In this document: piece after piece, positions 8,956 to 17,984 of the stretch
Layout of the letters: the number at the start of each line of letters is the position of its first letter
How positions within the stretch are numbered: position 1 is the first letter of the stretch
Assembly: GCA_013112715.1 (NCBI GenBank)
Contig: JABFGB010000022.1
Span: 51,528 to 115,527 of the forward strand
Source of the DNA: Chloroflexota bacterium
Lineage (GTDB): Bacteria; Chloroflexota; Anaerolineae; Aggregatilineales; J027
Direction: 5' to 3'
Length of the DNA: 64,000 bases
The notes under the pieces: generated by a model
What the model was told of the DNA's origin: nothing
Seen by the model: the letters and a program-made list of their open reading frames with translations, nothing else
Databases searched by the model: none
Position numbers and translations under genes: made by a program

Positions 8956-10203
8956 GTGCAGCGAAAATCCGCTTACAACATCCTGTGTGTGGCGGCGACT
9001 CCCTTCTTTGTGGATCGCGGTGGTCATATTCACATTTATGAACAAGCCCGTGCCCTCCAAAAACTGGGCAATAAGGTGACCATGGTGACATATCACATCG
9101 GGCGTGATATGCCAGATTTAGACATCCGGCGCATTGTCAACATTCCTTGGTATAAGAAAACGGATGCTGGCCCATCCTACCAAAAGCCCTATTTGGCTCT
9201 GTTGCTGCTCTTGAAATCCATCCAAGTGGCACGTGAAATCAAACCCGATGTGGTTCATGCACATGGCTGGGATTCGTGTTGGGTGGCGTGGTGGCTGTGG
9301 AAACTCTTGGGCATCCCCTATATTTTTGACATGCAGGGGAGTTTCTCCGGTGAGATCGCTGAACATGGTTACAGTGCCAAAGGCGGCCCCTACTATAATT
9401 TCCTGAGTGGCATAGAACGGCTGACGTTGAAAAAATCCCCAGTCGTTTTGACCTCCTCGACACAAATTTGCCAGCAATCCCGTGAACGGTTCAACCTCAG
9501 CGATGACCATGCGTGGGCCATCTTGGATGGGGTAGATACGGATGAATTTTCGCCGGACACCTATCCACACGATTCGGTTTTGCATGAGAAATTGGGTCTG
9601 CCTACTAACAAAAAAATCATTGTCTTTATGGGCCTGCTCAAAACCTATCAAGGCGTGGATGATATGATCGAGGCCGCGCGGGTATTGGTGCATGAACGCG
9701 GTTACACCGACGCTCACTTTTTGGTGATGGGTTTCCCCGATGAAGATTTGTATGCGGCTAAGGCGGCTGAAAAAGGCGTGAAAGACTATTTCACCTTTAC
9801 GGGCAAGGTCGAATATCGGGAAACCGGACATTACATGGCCCTCGCAGACGTAGCCATTGCCCCCAAGATTGCCATTACCGAAGGCGACGCCAAAATCTAT
9901 TTCTACATGGCGATGGGTTTGCCTGTCGTGGCCTATGAGCGGCCGGCCAGCCTTGAAATTCTGGGCGATTTGGCCTTCTATGCCAAGTTCCATGACCCGA
10001 TAGATTTGGCGCGGGCTTTGCATGAAGCCCTTGAAAATCCGGATTTGAAGGCACGTGGCGCGGCGAGTCGTCAAAAAGCGGTGGATGAATATTCATGGAC
10101 AGCCGTTGCCCGACGCATTATGGATGCCTATGCGATTGCCGAAGATCGCATGTCGGGTCGTCGTCGTGCGAATGAACCTGTGATTGGAACCCAGCGGACA
10201 TGA
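8956..10203 (+). CDS. Glycosyltransferase family 4
   Basis: A 415-residue GT-B fold glycosyltransferase starting at GTG with TAGGAGA 5 bases upstream. The N-terminal domain opens with a beta strand and a Gly-rich loop (FVDRGGHIHIYE), the usual acceptor-side motif of GT4. VVHAHGWDS marks the mid-domain. The C-terminal nucleotide-sugar domain starts around residue 215 (IIVFMGLLKTYQG) and contains the E-x7-E region: the KIAITEGDAKIYFYMAMGLPVVA stretch carries the acidic residues binding the donor. It transfers a sugar, retaining configuration, to a lipid or glycan acceptor in the cytoplasm. Its stop overlaps the next gene's ATG by 4 bp, coupling it to a flippase-like membrane protein, which suggests glycolipid or surface-polymer synthesis. 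Confidence 0.9.
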   Translation: MQRKSAYNILCVAATPFFVDRGGHIHIYEQARALQKLGNKVTMVTYHIGRDMPDLDIRRIVNIPWYKKTDAGPSYQKPYLALLLLLKSIQVAREIKPDVVHAHGWDSCWVAWWLWKLLGIPYIFDMQGSFSGEIAEHGYSAKGGPYYNFLSGIERLTLKKSPVVLTSSTQICQQSRERFNLSDDHAWAILDGVDTDEFSPDTYPHDSVLHEKLGLPTNKKIIVFMGLLKTYQGVDDMIEAARVLVHERGYTDAHFLVMGFPDEDLYAAKAAEKGVKDYFTFTGKVEYRETGHYMALADVAIAPKIAITEGDAKIYFYMAMGLPVVAYERPASLEILGDLAFYAKFHDPIDLARALHEALENPDLKARGAASRQKAVDEYSWTAVARRIMDAYAIAEDRMSGRRRANEPVIGTQRT

Positions 10204-11237
10204 CCGAAACCACACCAACTAAGCGCTCAGTCAACTGGAAACGTATTTGGAACTGGGGTCGCCTGATTTTAGGCGTAGGCGGTCTTGGGATCGTTATCTA
10301 TAGCGTGTCTGAACGAGATGCGTTGATAGAAGGCCTACTGAAAGTCAATTTGTGGTGGGTATTGGTTGCCCTAGTGCTAAATTTTGCCGCCACCCTTGTC
10401 AAAACAGGCCGATGGTGGTTAGTGCTGCAAGGGAGCGATATTCCAAACCTGAAACCCTCCCGCTTATTGGGAACGTACCTAGTCGGTATGTTTTTTAGCC
10501 AATTTATGCCGGGGTCTTCGATGGGCGGGGACGCTATGCGCATGGTTGAGATGAGCGCAGATTCTGGCAAAGCCGCTAGTTCAGTCGCCTCGGTGATGAT
10601 TGAGCGTGTTGTGGGCATGTTGACTATTTTGAGTACCGCCAGCCTGATTCTGCTGTTCACCAACTATGATGAATTGACCCTAACCTTTGAATTGGCAATG
10701 CACATCCTGTCAGTTGGCGGGATTGCGGCCTTGTTTGTCTTACGAATGGGCTGGTTTGTTGAGCCATTTACCAAGTTGCTGACGCGCTTCAAATTAGGCA
10801 AGGTTGCGGGGAAGGTGGTCTCACTCAGCGAAGCGCTCCAAAGTCAGCTTGGCAGTGTCCGTATCTTGTTTTACATGGTTGCCCTATCCTTTTTGGCAAA
10901 TGCCATGACCATGACGGGGGCTTATTTGGTGCTGATCGGTTTTGGTGAAACAGTGCCCTACTTTGCCTTTATACCGCTGATGTGTATGGCCGTAGCGGTT
11001 GAATTGATTCCAATTTCCCCCGGCGCGTTGGGCCTACGTGAAGCCACCTATGTCGCCTTTTTGACAGGCTTTTTGGGCGTGGCTGAATCCGCCTCACTGG
11101 GGACGGCCCTCGTTGTGCGTGCGATTAGCATGGTGCATGGTGTCATCGGCGGCCTTATTCTGGTCAGTCGAGGGATTAGTTCCAATCAGAGGAGCGAAGT
11201 CAACCCCAACACCACCGCGCCATCTGCGACATCCTGA
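10200..11237 (+). CDS. Lysylphosphatidylglycerol-synthase TM-region/UPF0104 family membrane protein
   Basis: A 345-residue integral membrane protein with about 8 hydrophobic segments, matching the PF03706 family (the flippase domain of MprF and stand-alone YbhN/AglD-like proteins). Characteristic features are the early LVKTGRWW segment, MFFSQFMPGSSMGGDAMR in the first third and the late PISPGALGLREA motif. Stand-alone members occur with glycosyltransferases and are thought to move lipid-linked intermediates or control their access. The ATGA overlap with the GT4 gene argues for a joint role in glycolipid assembly. A perfect rho-independent terminator follows. Confidence 0.85.
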   Translation: MTETTPTKRSVNWKRIWNWGRLILGVGGLGIVIYSVSERDALIEGLLKVNLWWVLVALVLNFAATLVKTGRWWLVLQGSDIPNLKPSRLLGTYLVGMFFSQFMPGSSMGGDAMRMVEMSADSGKAASSVASVMIERVVGMLTILSTASLILLFTNYDELTLTFELAMHILSVGGIAALFVLRMGWFVEPFTKLLTRFKLGKVAGKVVSLSEALQSQLGSVRILFYMVALSFLANAMTMTGAYLVLIGFGETVPYFAFIPLMCMAVAVELIPISPGALGLREATYVAFLTGFLGVAESASLGTALVVRAISMVHGVIGGLILVSRGISSNQRSEVNPNTTAPSATS

Positions 11238-11244
11238 TAATTTT

Positions 11245-11278
11245 AGGTGGAGTAACCAAGTTGCTCCACCTCTTTTTT
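11245..11278 (+). terminator. Rho-independent terminator
   Basis: AGGTGGAG (11245-11252) pairs perfectly with CTCCACCT (11264-11271) and is followed by CTTTTTT. It closes the GT4-flippase unit. Confidence 0.85.
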
Positions 11279-11297
11279 CAACAGTTTAGAGGCTGGT

Positions 11298-11930
11298 ATG
11301 CCAAATCTCCCATCTGACGACACGCTGCAAAAAATCTTGACCGAACTTGAGCCAGAAAATCATCTGGGGGCACTTTTGACCGTGCAAATGGGTGGCACGC
11401 CGGAAGAAGTTCAACTGTTGCTGCAAACCACTGAATTTGATGAGGAGCGAAACGGCCTGCGCCCCACCGGAAGTTATATCATTCGTTGTTTAGGTGTACG
11501 TGAACATCGAGTCAGCGTTGGTTTGTTTAATTCGATGGTCTATACGGAAACACACTCCCTTTTGTGGAATCATAATTATCCTTTTCAGCAAGTCTATTTT
11601 AGCGGTATGCCCGATAACGTGGATGGTCTGATGCTGGAACTGACCCAGTTATACGGACAGCACTATGGCAATTTCCGCACCCTTGCCGATGACCTCAATC
11701 GTGCTATGCCCCTAGGGAAGTTGCTCACTTCGGGGCGTGGGCTGTTGGGAGAAATGCCCATCCCCATGACCGAAAAAGTGCAAAAATTACTCGAAGGTCA
11801 TGGCCTAGCCGTCAGTTTAATAGACTCTGACCAAAATCCACCTGAAGCGCAACACGCTTTGTTGGTGATGGACGACTCTTTTTTCATTGCTCAACTCTAT
11901 AGTGCCGACCCCCTTGAAGGTAAAAATTAG
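11298..11930 (+). CDS. Unknown soluble protein
   Basis: A 210-residue protein without recognised domains, signal peptide or membrane segment. It has a mixed alpha/beta composition, with acidic N-terminus and a middle section rich in aromatic residues (HSLLWNHNYPFQQVYF region, residues 90-105). The start has GAGGC 7 bases upstream. It stands between a terminator and the histidine kinase gene, about 100 bp upstream of the latter on the same strand; a functional link with the kinase is possible but not shown. Confidence 0.6.
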   Translation: MPNLPSDDTLQKILTELEPENHLGALLTVQMGGTPEEVQLLLQTTEFDEERNGLRPTGSYIIRCLGVREHRVSVGLFNSMVYTETHSLLWNHNYPFQQVYFSGMPDNVDGLMLELTQLYGQHYGNFRTLADDLNRAMPLGKLLTSGRGLLGEMPIPMTEKVQKLLEGHGLAVSLIDSDQNPPEAQHALLVMDDSFFIAQLYSADPLEGKN

Positions 11931-12030
11931 CCCTTCTTGCCAGACCGCGTTATCGTAGAGGAAGATAAAATTCAGTCTGCCCGAATACTGTTAAGCCTCA
12001 AAGGTTTTGGGTCTATAGAGAGGTCACTGG

Positions 12031-13332
12031 ATGACGCGCATACAGGCTTTGACCGAAAATGCTTCCCTTTTTGAAATTGTTGACCACCCGACTACCCCTT
12101 TTCTCTTTACTGAACACCGCCATAGCCTCATCAGCATTAGCCGAGAAATCGAAAACTGTGTTATGGAAATCAGAACGCCCGTGCGGGTTTTTGCTGGTTT
12201 CCAAAAGCTGAGTTTTTTTCTGCCCCAGCTTAAACGTTATCGTGAAATTGCCCCAAAAGCCGAATCGGTATGGGTTTTTGGCGTGCCAGATATTACCCCA
12301 CCTGATGTACCGGGTATTGAGTATGTTTTATTGCCCCCCGATCATTTATTGACACAAGAATGGTTTTTGGTGGTTGAATCTGCCGAATACTTTAGTGCGC
12401 TGGTCGCCAAAGATCTGAGTGGTCTAGCATTACCTCAAACGGAACGACTGTTTCGGGGGATTTGGACATTTGACCCGGATTTAGTCAATCAAGTACAAAA
12501 ACGACTGTCGCACCTCGTTGGGCTGACTCCATTGGGTTATGACTTCGACGAACGTGACTATGGAAGCCAAATGCACCATGTTTCCCGCATTGCCAACGAT
12601 CTTATCCAAACCCTTGAAAAGCGTAATACGCAACTGATTGAGGCCCAGCAGCTTCACGAACAACTGGTGCAAATGCTGGTACACGACCTACGAAACCCTC
12701 TCAGCGGAATTATGGGCTACGTGGATTTGATTGAACGCGCCGTCCAACGGGGAGGTGAAGCTAGGGAAATTTTGGAATTTATTGAACGGGCACGAATTGG
12801 CAATGCCCAACTCAATATCCTTATAGAGAATATGCTCGATTTAAATCGTTTACGGGTGGGAGCATTTCCGGTCAAGAAAGAAGTGATTACGCTTGGGCCA
12901 TTTTTTGAAGCAATACAGCGTCAGTTTTTGGGGATGGCCCAACTCCATGACAATACCCTCCAAGTTGTACTAGCCTCTCCAGATTTGACGGTTTCGGCAG
13001 ACCGCAATATTTTGACGCGCATATTGAGCAATTTGTTGAGTAACGCCATTCGTCACACGCGCAAAGGGGAAGTTCGTCTGGAAGCAAGGCGCGATCAGCG
13101 GCGAGGCTGTACGCAAATAACCGTCGCGGATACGGGTGAAGGCATTTCCCCCACTGAAGTGAACCGTATATTTGACCCCTATTATCAAGGCGAAAATCGG
13201 CGTACCAAAGGCGCGGCGGGCTTGGGCCTCACCTTCTGTAAACAGGCCGTCGAAGCACAGGGCGGTGTGATTTGGGTCGAAAGCGAGATTGGCAAGGGTA
13301 GCGCGTTTCACATTCGATTGCCGCAAGTATAA
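12031..13332 (+). CDS. DICT-domain sensor histidine kinase
   Basis: A 433-residue soluble kinase. Residues 1-135 match the DICT sensory domain (found in histidine kinases, GGDEF proteins and light- or redox-related regulators of bacteria and cyanobacteria). A short helical linker leads to HisKA with the phospho-acceptor His218 in VHDLRNPL. The HATPase domain follows with an N box (NLLSNAIRH), G1 (DTGEGI), F box (FDPYYQG) and G2 (GLGLTFCK). All catalytic motifs are intact. No membrane segment is present, so it should sense an intracellular signal. No response-regulator gene is adjacent, so it is an orphan kinase in this window. Confidence 0.92.
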   Translation: MTRIQALTENASLFEIVDHPTTPFLFTEHRHSLISISREIENCVMEIRTPVRVFAGFQKLSFFLPQLKRYREIAPKAESVWVFGVPDITPPDVPGIEYVLLPPDHLLTQEWFLVVESAEYFSALVAKDLSGLALPQTERLFRGIWTFDPDLVNQVQKRLSHLVGLTPLGYDFDERDYGSQMHHVSRIANDLIQTLEKRNTQLIEAQQLHEQLVQMLVHDLRNPLSGIMGYVDLIERAVQRGGEAREILEFIERARIGNAQLNILIENMLDLNRLRVGAFPVKKEVITLGPFFEAIQRQFLGMAQLHDNTLQVVLASPDLTVSADRNILTRILSNLLSNAIRHTRKGEVRLEARRDQRRGCTQITVADTGEGISPTEVNRIFDPYYQGENRRTKGAAGLGLTFCKQAVEAQGGVIWVESEIGKGSAFHIRLPQV

Positions 13333-13365
13333 TATTTTTGTCTATATCGGATGAGGAAATTGAAG

Positions 13366-14442
13366 ATGCAAAAGCTAACCGCTGCTGATCTAGTTGCCCA
13401 AATTAGCCGGCTTGATAACAACAGATGGTATCTTTACCCTAGTGAAATTTCTCAACTCAAAATCACCAAAATAGTTGAACCGGAAGGCCCTATTAAATTT
13501 GTGAGTATAAATCTCAAGAAAGAGGATGCCAAAGAACGCTCTGGCAGTATTAGCTCTAGCCAGTTAGCTAGAATAGCTTCGGCATTTTCAAATAAACCTG
13601 ATTATCCAATTCATATAGATCGCGTTTTTAGTGCAAGCAGCAACAGTAGATCTGCCCTAGAGACTTTACTTGCATACACTCCGCATTTTTATATATGTTA
13701 CTTGCAACGTGCTGATGTATACACAGGCGAAACCTCTGATAAAAAACTGAAGCATATTATGTGGCGTCCATCTGAGGCACATGCTCTCGGTCAAATAGTC
13801 AAAGAAAAAGAATATCGACAGGTAATCACGGAAATCGAGCTTGGGGTTGACTTTGGGCATATTCAGTTAAGTCCCAATCAGCTTTCAAATGAGTTTGACT
13901 CCATTGAAGCAAAAAGAACCCACACACAAATGCAAATTGCTCTTATCGAAATTGGCAATGCGCTTGGTTTTCGGACTTGGATTGCGAAAAATGACCGCAG
14001 TATCGAGGTGGGCGAGTCTAAATTAGGTAGCCTGTTTGGTGTTGTTCAGTCTTTGGAAGAAATTCCTATTTTGTATAAGCCAGAAATCCGTGATTCAGCC
14101 TCTCTTGTGGATTGTATATGGTTTGCCGACAATGGTGATCGTATTCCTGCCATTATTGAAATTGAGCACAGCACTGGGGTTACATCGGGTTTAACTCGGA
14201 TGAAAAAACTAAAGGATACATTTCCATCAATTTCAGCAACATTTGCCGTTGTTGCACCTAATGAACTTCGTAATAAAGTGATTACTGAAGCCAATCAGAA
14301 GGTTTTTCGTGATTTACGGGCAAGGTATATGCCGTACTCAACCATCCGAGAACTCTATGGTCTTATGCAACGATACTCATTTTCTGGCCTTGTGGATCAT
14401 TCTTTTATCAACGCATTTATGGAGAGGGTAGTAGAGGAATAA
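13366..14442 (+). CDS. Probable restriction endonuclease partner of adjacent methyltransferase
   Basis: I place the start at the ATG 13366 because GAGG lies 9 bases upstream; an ATG at 13351 in frame would add five residues. About 358 residues. The C-terminal third has a conserved-looking patch: Asp254, then Glu270-Ile-Glu272-His-Ser-Thr-Gly-Val and a following GLTRM (numbering from 13351). This resembles the variant PD-(D/E)xK core, with E-x-E in place of the usual E-x-K, that I associate with several restriction enzymes. No other domain is recognised. It is encoded 58 bp upstream of a DNA methyltransferase, in a visibly more A+T-rich stretch than its neighbours, which fits an acquired restriction-modification system. 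The specificity is unknown. Confidence 0.6.
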   Translation: MQKLTAADLVAQISRLDNNRWYLYPSEISQLKITKIVEPEGPIKFVSINLKKEDAKERSGSISSSQLARIASAFSNKPDYPIHIDRVFSASSNSRSALETLLAYTPHFYICYLQRADVYTGETSDKKLKHIMWRPSEAHALGQIVKEKEYRQVITEIELGVDFGHIQLSPNQLSNEFDSIEAKRTHTQMQIALIEIGNALGFRTWIAKNDRSIEVGESKLGSLFGVVQSLEEIPILYKPEIRDSASLVDCIWFADNGDRIPAIIEIEHSTGVTSGLTRMKKLKDTFPSISATFAVVAPNELRNKVITEANQKVFRDLRARYMPYSTIRELYGLMQRYSFSGLVDHSFINAFMERVVEE

Positions 14443-14500
14443 TCCAAATTATTGTAAAATACGCACAGATGGTCGAAAAGAATAGGTATAGGTTACACTG

Positions 14501-15466
14501 ATGGTTGAGATCAAAGATTTATTGGATAAAGTCCATCTTTCTGATGCGCTCAGTTTTTTGCGTTCAATGCCTACTGAATCCGTTAATTCAGTCATCACTT
14601 CTCCACCTTATTTTGGACAGCGTGATTATGGTTCAGATAAGCAGATTGGTTTAGAAATACACCCAGATGATTATATTAAAGCTCTCGTAGAGGTCTTTAG
14701 AGAAGCCCGTCGGGTCTTGAAAAAAGATGGTACGTTTTGGCTCAATATTGGCGATAACTATGTGGGGGCGACCAGTCAGCATCGAGAAGGGGGGTCTCAA
14801 GGAAAGACATCACGTTATAGCCGCAAACATATGAATGGGATTCCTACTGATGGGCGGGGAGACCGTAACCGAACGTTTTATGCGATGGGTTTGCCTATGA
14901 AAAGCCTTGTAGGGATGCCTTGGCGAGTGGCATTTGCTTTACAAAGCGATGGTTGGATTTTACGTTGCGATATTATTTGGCATCGCCCTTCAACTGCCGA
15001 AAGCGTTAAAGACCGTCCAACACACGCACATGAATATATTTTCATGTTCTCTAAAAATCAACGCTACTATTATGACCGAAAACATATGCTAACTCCTACC
15101 GGCGCAAATATTCAATCGGTTTGGAAAGTTGCAGGCAGCCCCTTTACAGGTGCTCATTTTGCTGTTTTCCCAACAGAGCTAATTGAACCAATTGTATTGG
15201 CGTCATCCCCTGAAGATGGAGTAGTTCTTGATCCCTTTGCCGGTTCAGGTACGGTAGGCGTGGTGTGTCGCCAACATCAACGCCACTACGTCTTATGCGA
15301 TGTGAACCCTGATATTGTTCAGTTGGCACAAACGCGAGTCATTCAAGGGATAACTGCTAATGACAAAAAGCGGCTGACCGAAAAGCGAATAGTGGCTTTG
15401 CCTGTTCCTGCCGAAAAGCCGGAGATCAAGAAAATTGTACCCGAACCGTTGCCATTTCCATTCTAG
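14501..15466 (+). CDS. Type II DNA methyltransferase (N4-cytosine/N6-adenine, beta class)
   Basis: A 321-residue enzyme with the catalytic motif IV SPPY at residues 34-37 and the S-adenosylmethionine motif I DPFAGSGT at residues 244-251. The order IV before I is that of beta-class amino-methyltransferases; SPPY rather than NPPY or DPPY leans towards N4-cytosine. It methylates a specific DNA sequence and would protect the host from the nuclease encoded just upstream. The C-terminus ends in a basic, Pro-rich tail. Base composition is A+T-rich like that of its partner. The target recognition region lies between the two motifs and cannot be read for specificity. Confidence 0.9.
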   Translation: MVEIKDLLDKVHLSDALSFLRSMPTESVNSVITSPPYFGQRDYGSDKQIGLEIHPDDYIKALVEVFREARRVLKKDGTFWLNIGDNYVGATSQHREGGSQGKTSRYSRKHMNGIPTDGRGDRNRTFYAMGLPMKSLVGMPWRVAFALQSDGWILRCDIIWHRPSTAESVKDRPTHAHEYIFMFSKNQRYYYDRKHMLTPTGANIQSVWKVAGSPFTGAHFAVFPTELIEPIVLASSPEDGVVLDPFAGSGTVGVVCRQHQRHYVLCDVNPDIVQLAQTRVIQGITANDKKRLTEKRIVALPVPAEKPEIKKIVPEPLPFPF

Positions 15467-15472
15467 GTTCTC

Positions 15473-15501
15473 TTGACAGCCCGCTTTTTTTGCAATATGC
15501 T
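15473..15501 (+). promoter_or_regulatory. Sigma70-type promoter for T-box/thrS transcript
   Basis: TTGACA at 15473-15478, a 17-base spacer and TATGCT at 15496-15501. It lies directly upstream of the T-box leader, with the start site expected near 15508. Confidence 0.8.
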
Positions 15502-15535
15502 CTAAACACCAATAGCCGCTATTGTGAACAACAAT

Positions 15536-15794
15536 ACAAAGCGTTGAACGGGACGAGTATCACCCAGAGAATGCCCCAGAGAGAGAGTGCCATTGGCTGT
15601 AAGCACACTTGGCAAACTAGATGAGAAAACCCCCCGTGAGCGTGCTGATGAAAAGGTGATCCCTAAGTAACCAGCGCCGGACAGCCCCGTTATCGGCTAA
15701 ATGAGGCTCGGCAGATGAAAATCTGTTGGGTAAATTGGGTGGAACCGCGTGATTTTGAAATCTCGCCCCATGTCGGTCTGGCATGGGTTTTTTT
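15536..15794 (+). ncRNA. T-box riboswitch leader (threonyl-tRNA sensing)
   Basis: All hallmark parts are visible in order. Stem I opens with GTTGAACGGGACGAGTA and contains the AGAGAG bulge region. A likely specifier codon ACC (Thr) is at 15629-15631, just before the 3' side of stem I (GTGAG). Stem III with CCGTTATCGG precedes AATGAGG, and the invariant T-box sequence GGGTGGAACCGCG lies at 15737-15749. A terminator hairpin CCCATG/CATGGG (15767-15787) with seven U residues follows. In this family uncharged tRNA pairs with the specifier and, through its NCCA end, with the T-box bulge, which stabilises an antiterminator and allows readthrough. The downstream thrS gene agrees with a Thr specifier. 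The exact 5' boundary is approximate. Confidence 0.93.
15767..15794 (+). terminator. T-box regulatory terminator
   Basis: CCCATG (15767-15772) pairs with CATGGG (15782-15787) and is followed by TTTTTTT. This is the alternative structure to the T-box antiterminator. Confidence 0.85.
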
Positions 15795-15897
15795 GTTTCC
15801 CACTCCCGCGCAGAATGGTGAACCTGCCCCCCAGATCGGAACTCATCAACCCTATCGGTCTTTTGATAGTGCCGCGAGTTCGGCAGGAGAATAAGCA

Positions 15898-16092
15898 ATG
15901 TCACCTAAGTCATCCAAATCCAAAGTGGATCCCGAACGACGGGCGCAAATTGAACGCGAATGGGCCAATATGCAGGCCAACGCGGAACTGCTGCGACCCC
16001 GTAGCCCCATCGGGCAATCCGCCCAATCGGTAAAACAACCACCGAGTAGCTCATCCGCCCCCAACGATCAAGTATCGTGGTGTGCGGGGTAA
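15898..16092 (+). CDS. Small unknown protein between T-box and thrS
   Basis: A 64-codon frame beginning with ATG, preceded by AGGAGA with 7-base spacing, which is better than many genes here. The product is hydrophilic: a Lys/Ser-rich start, a helical Arg/Glu-rich segment (residues 11-30) and a Ser/Pro-rich end. No family is recognised. It lies after the T-box terminator and before thrS, so it would be expressed only on readthrough, that is during threonine shortage. It could be a real small protein or chance; the good ribosome site is the main support. Confidence 0.45.
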   Translation: MSPKSSKSKVDPERRAQIEREWANMQANAELLRPRSPIGQSAQSVKQPPSSSSAPNDQVSWCAG

Positions 16093-16164
16093 ACACGAAG
16101 TAGGGTAGGGCGTAGACTGCCCTCTTGAAATACACAAACAGCAACACTAGAGGAGTACAAACCG

Positions 16165-17970
16165 TTGGAACGTTACGAAGACAGCAAGCTCTATCGCATC
16201 CGCCACTCAATGGCGCATGTGATGGCCCAAGCCGTGTTAGAGATTTTCCCACAGGCCCAAATCGCCATCGGCCCACCCATTGAAGATGGCTTCTATTATG
16301 ACTTTCTGCTGCCCCGTCCGCTGACCAATGATGACCTCAAGGACATCACGAAGCGGATGAAACGCATCATCGGCGGCAATCATGATTTTGTGCGTCGCGT
16401 GGTGTCGGCAGATGAAGCCAAAGTGATGTTTGCCAATCAACCGTTCAAAATCGAACTGATTGAAGGCTTGGCAGCGGGCAAGTTGGACGAATATGGCAAC
16501 AAAATTCAAGATGATGCCAATGTCCTGACGACCTACAAACAGGCCACCTTTGAAGACCTGTGTCGCGGACCGCACGTCGCCAATACGCGGGAACTTAACC
16601 CTGAAGCGTTCAGCATTTCGTTTAAGGAACCTGCCGGGGCCTATTGGCGCGGGGACGAAAACAATCAAATGCTGACCCGTATCTATGGCACGGCATGGGA
16701 AACGCCAGAGCAGTTGGCGGAATATCTGGAACGCCTTGAAGAGGCCAAACGCCGCGACCATCGTAAGGTCGGCATGGAATTGGGCCTATTCACGTTTAGC
16801 GAATTGGTCGGTAAGGGCCTGCCGCTGTGGAAACCCAAAGGCGCGATTCTACGAGATACGCTGCAACGTTTCCTCTATGACGAGCAGATTTGGCGAGGCT
16901 ATCTACCAGTCGTGACACCGCACATTGCCAAAATTGAGTTGTATATGACATCCGGGCACTATCCGTATTATTCCGACAGTCAATACGACCCGATAGATGT
17001 AGATGGTGAAATGTTCATGCTCAAACCCATGAACTGCCCCCACCATATCCAGATTTATAAGAGCGAGATGCGCTCCTATCGAGATTTGCCACTGCGCCTG
17101 ATGGAGTTTGGCACGGTCTATCGCTATGAACAATCTGGTGAATTGACAGGGTTGACCCGTGTGCGCGGCTTCACGGTAGACGATGCCCATTTGTTTGTCA
17201 CACCCGACCAACTGCTGGATGAATTTATCGGCGTGGTGAAACTGATTCAATATGTGTTTAAGTCGTTGGGCATGACCGATTTCCGTGCCCGTGTCGGGAT
17301 GCGTGACCCTGCCAGCGACAAATACATCGGTGACCCGGCCATCTGGGAAGTGGCGACCAATGCCATTGTTGAAGCCTGTGATCGCATGGGGCTAGACTAT
17401 TTCAAAGAAGAAGGGGAAGCAGCTTTCTACGGGCCAAAACTCGACTTCATTTTCCGTGATGTGCTCAAGCGCGAATGGCAGTTGGGCACGGTGCAGGTAG
17501 ATTATTCCCTGCCAGCGCGTTTCGAGATGGAATACGTGGGGGCTGATAACGCCAAGCACCAACCCATCATGATTCACCGTGCGCCCTTTGGCAGCTTGGA
17601 ACGCTTCATCGGTATTCTGATTGAGCATTTCAACGGCGAATTCCCGCTGTGGCTGGCTCCAGTGCAGGTGGCGATTTTGCCTGTCAGCAACAAGGTTGAG
17701 GCCGAATCACAGGCACTAGCGGAGCGTCTCAAGAATGAGGGCTTCCGCGTCGAGATTTTTGAGCGTGGACAGTTGGGTAAGAAGATTGTCGAGGCACGTG
17801 GTCAAAAGATACCCTATCTGTTGGTCTATGGCCCGCGTGACGTAGAAAACGGTACGGTCAGTGTCCGTCTGCGTGACGATACCGAATTGCCTGCTATGCC
17901 GATTGAGCAGTTTATCAACATGGCCCATCAGGTCGTGGATGAAAAAGGGATGGAATTAGTTCCGGCCTAA
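16165..17970 (+). CDS. thrS: Threonyl-tRNA synthetase lacking the TGS domain
   Basis: A 601-residue class II synthetase that charges tRNA-Thr. The start is TTG with AGAGGAG about 9 bases upstream; an in-frame stop 18 bases upstream excludes a longer N-terminus. The sequence begins directly in the editing domain (HSMAH near residue 14; CRGPH near 132), so the usual roughly 60-residue TGS domain is absent. The catalytic core has the zinc ligands in NCPHH, DDAH and MIHR, and class II motifs 2 and 3 (residues about 300-520). The anticodon-binding domain occupies the last 100 residues. It is controlled by the upstream T-box. A hairpin separates it from the convergent PBP gene. Confidence 0.96.
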   Translation: MERYEDSKLYRIRHSMAHVMAQAVLEIFPQAQIAIGPPIEDGFYYDFLLPRPLTNDDLKDITKRMKRIIGGNHDFVRRVVSADEAKVMFANQPFKIELIEGLAAGKLDEYGNKIQDDANVLTTYKQATFEDLCRGPHVANTRELNPEAFSISFKEPAGAYWRGDENNQMLTRIYGTAWETPEQLAEYLERLEEAKRRDHRKVGMELGLFTFSELVGKGLPLWKPKGAILRDTLQRFLYDEQIWRGYLPVVTPHIAKIELYMTSGHYPYYSDSQYDPIDVDGEMFMLKPMNCPHHIQIYKSEMRSYRDLPLRLMEFGTVYRYEQSGELTGLTRVRGFTVDDAHLFVTPDQLLDEFIGVVKLIQYVFKSLGMTDFRARVGMRDPASDKYIGDPAIWEVATNAIVEACDRMGLDYFKEEGEAAFYGPKLDFIFRDVLKREWQLGTVQVDYSLPARFEMEYVGADNAKHQPIMIHRAPFGSLERFIGILIEHFNGEFPLWLAPVQVAILPVSNKVEAESQALAERLKNEGFRVEIFERGQLGKKIVEARGQKIPYLLVYGPRDVENGTVSVRLRDDTELPAMPIEQFINMAHQVVDEKGMELVPA

Positions 17971-17984
17971 CTGGAATAGATTCT

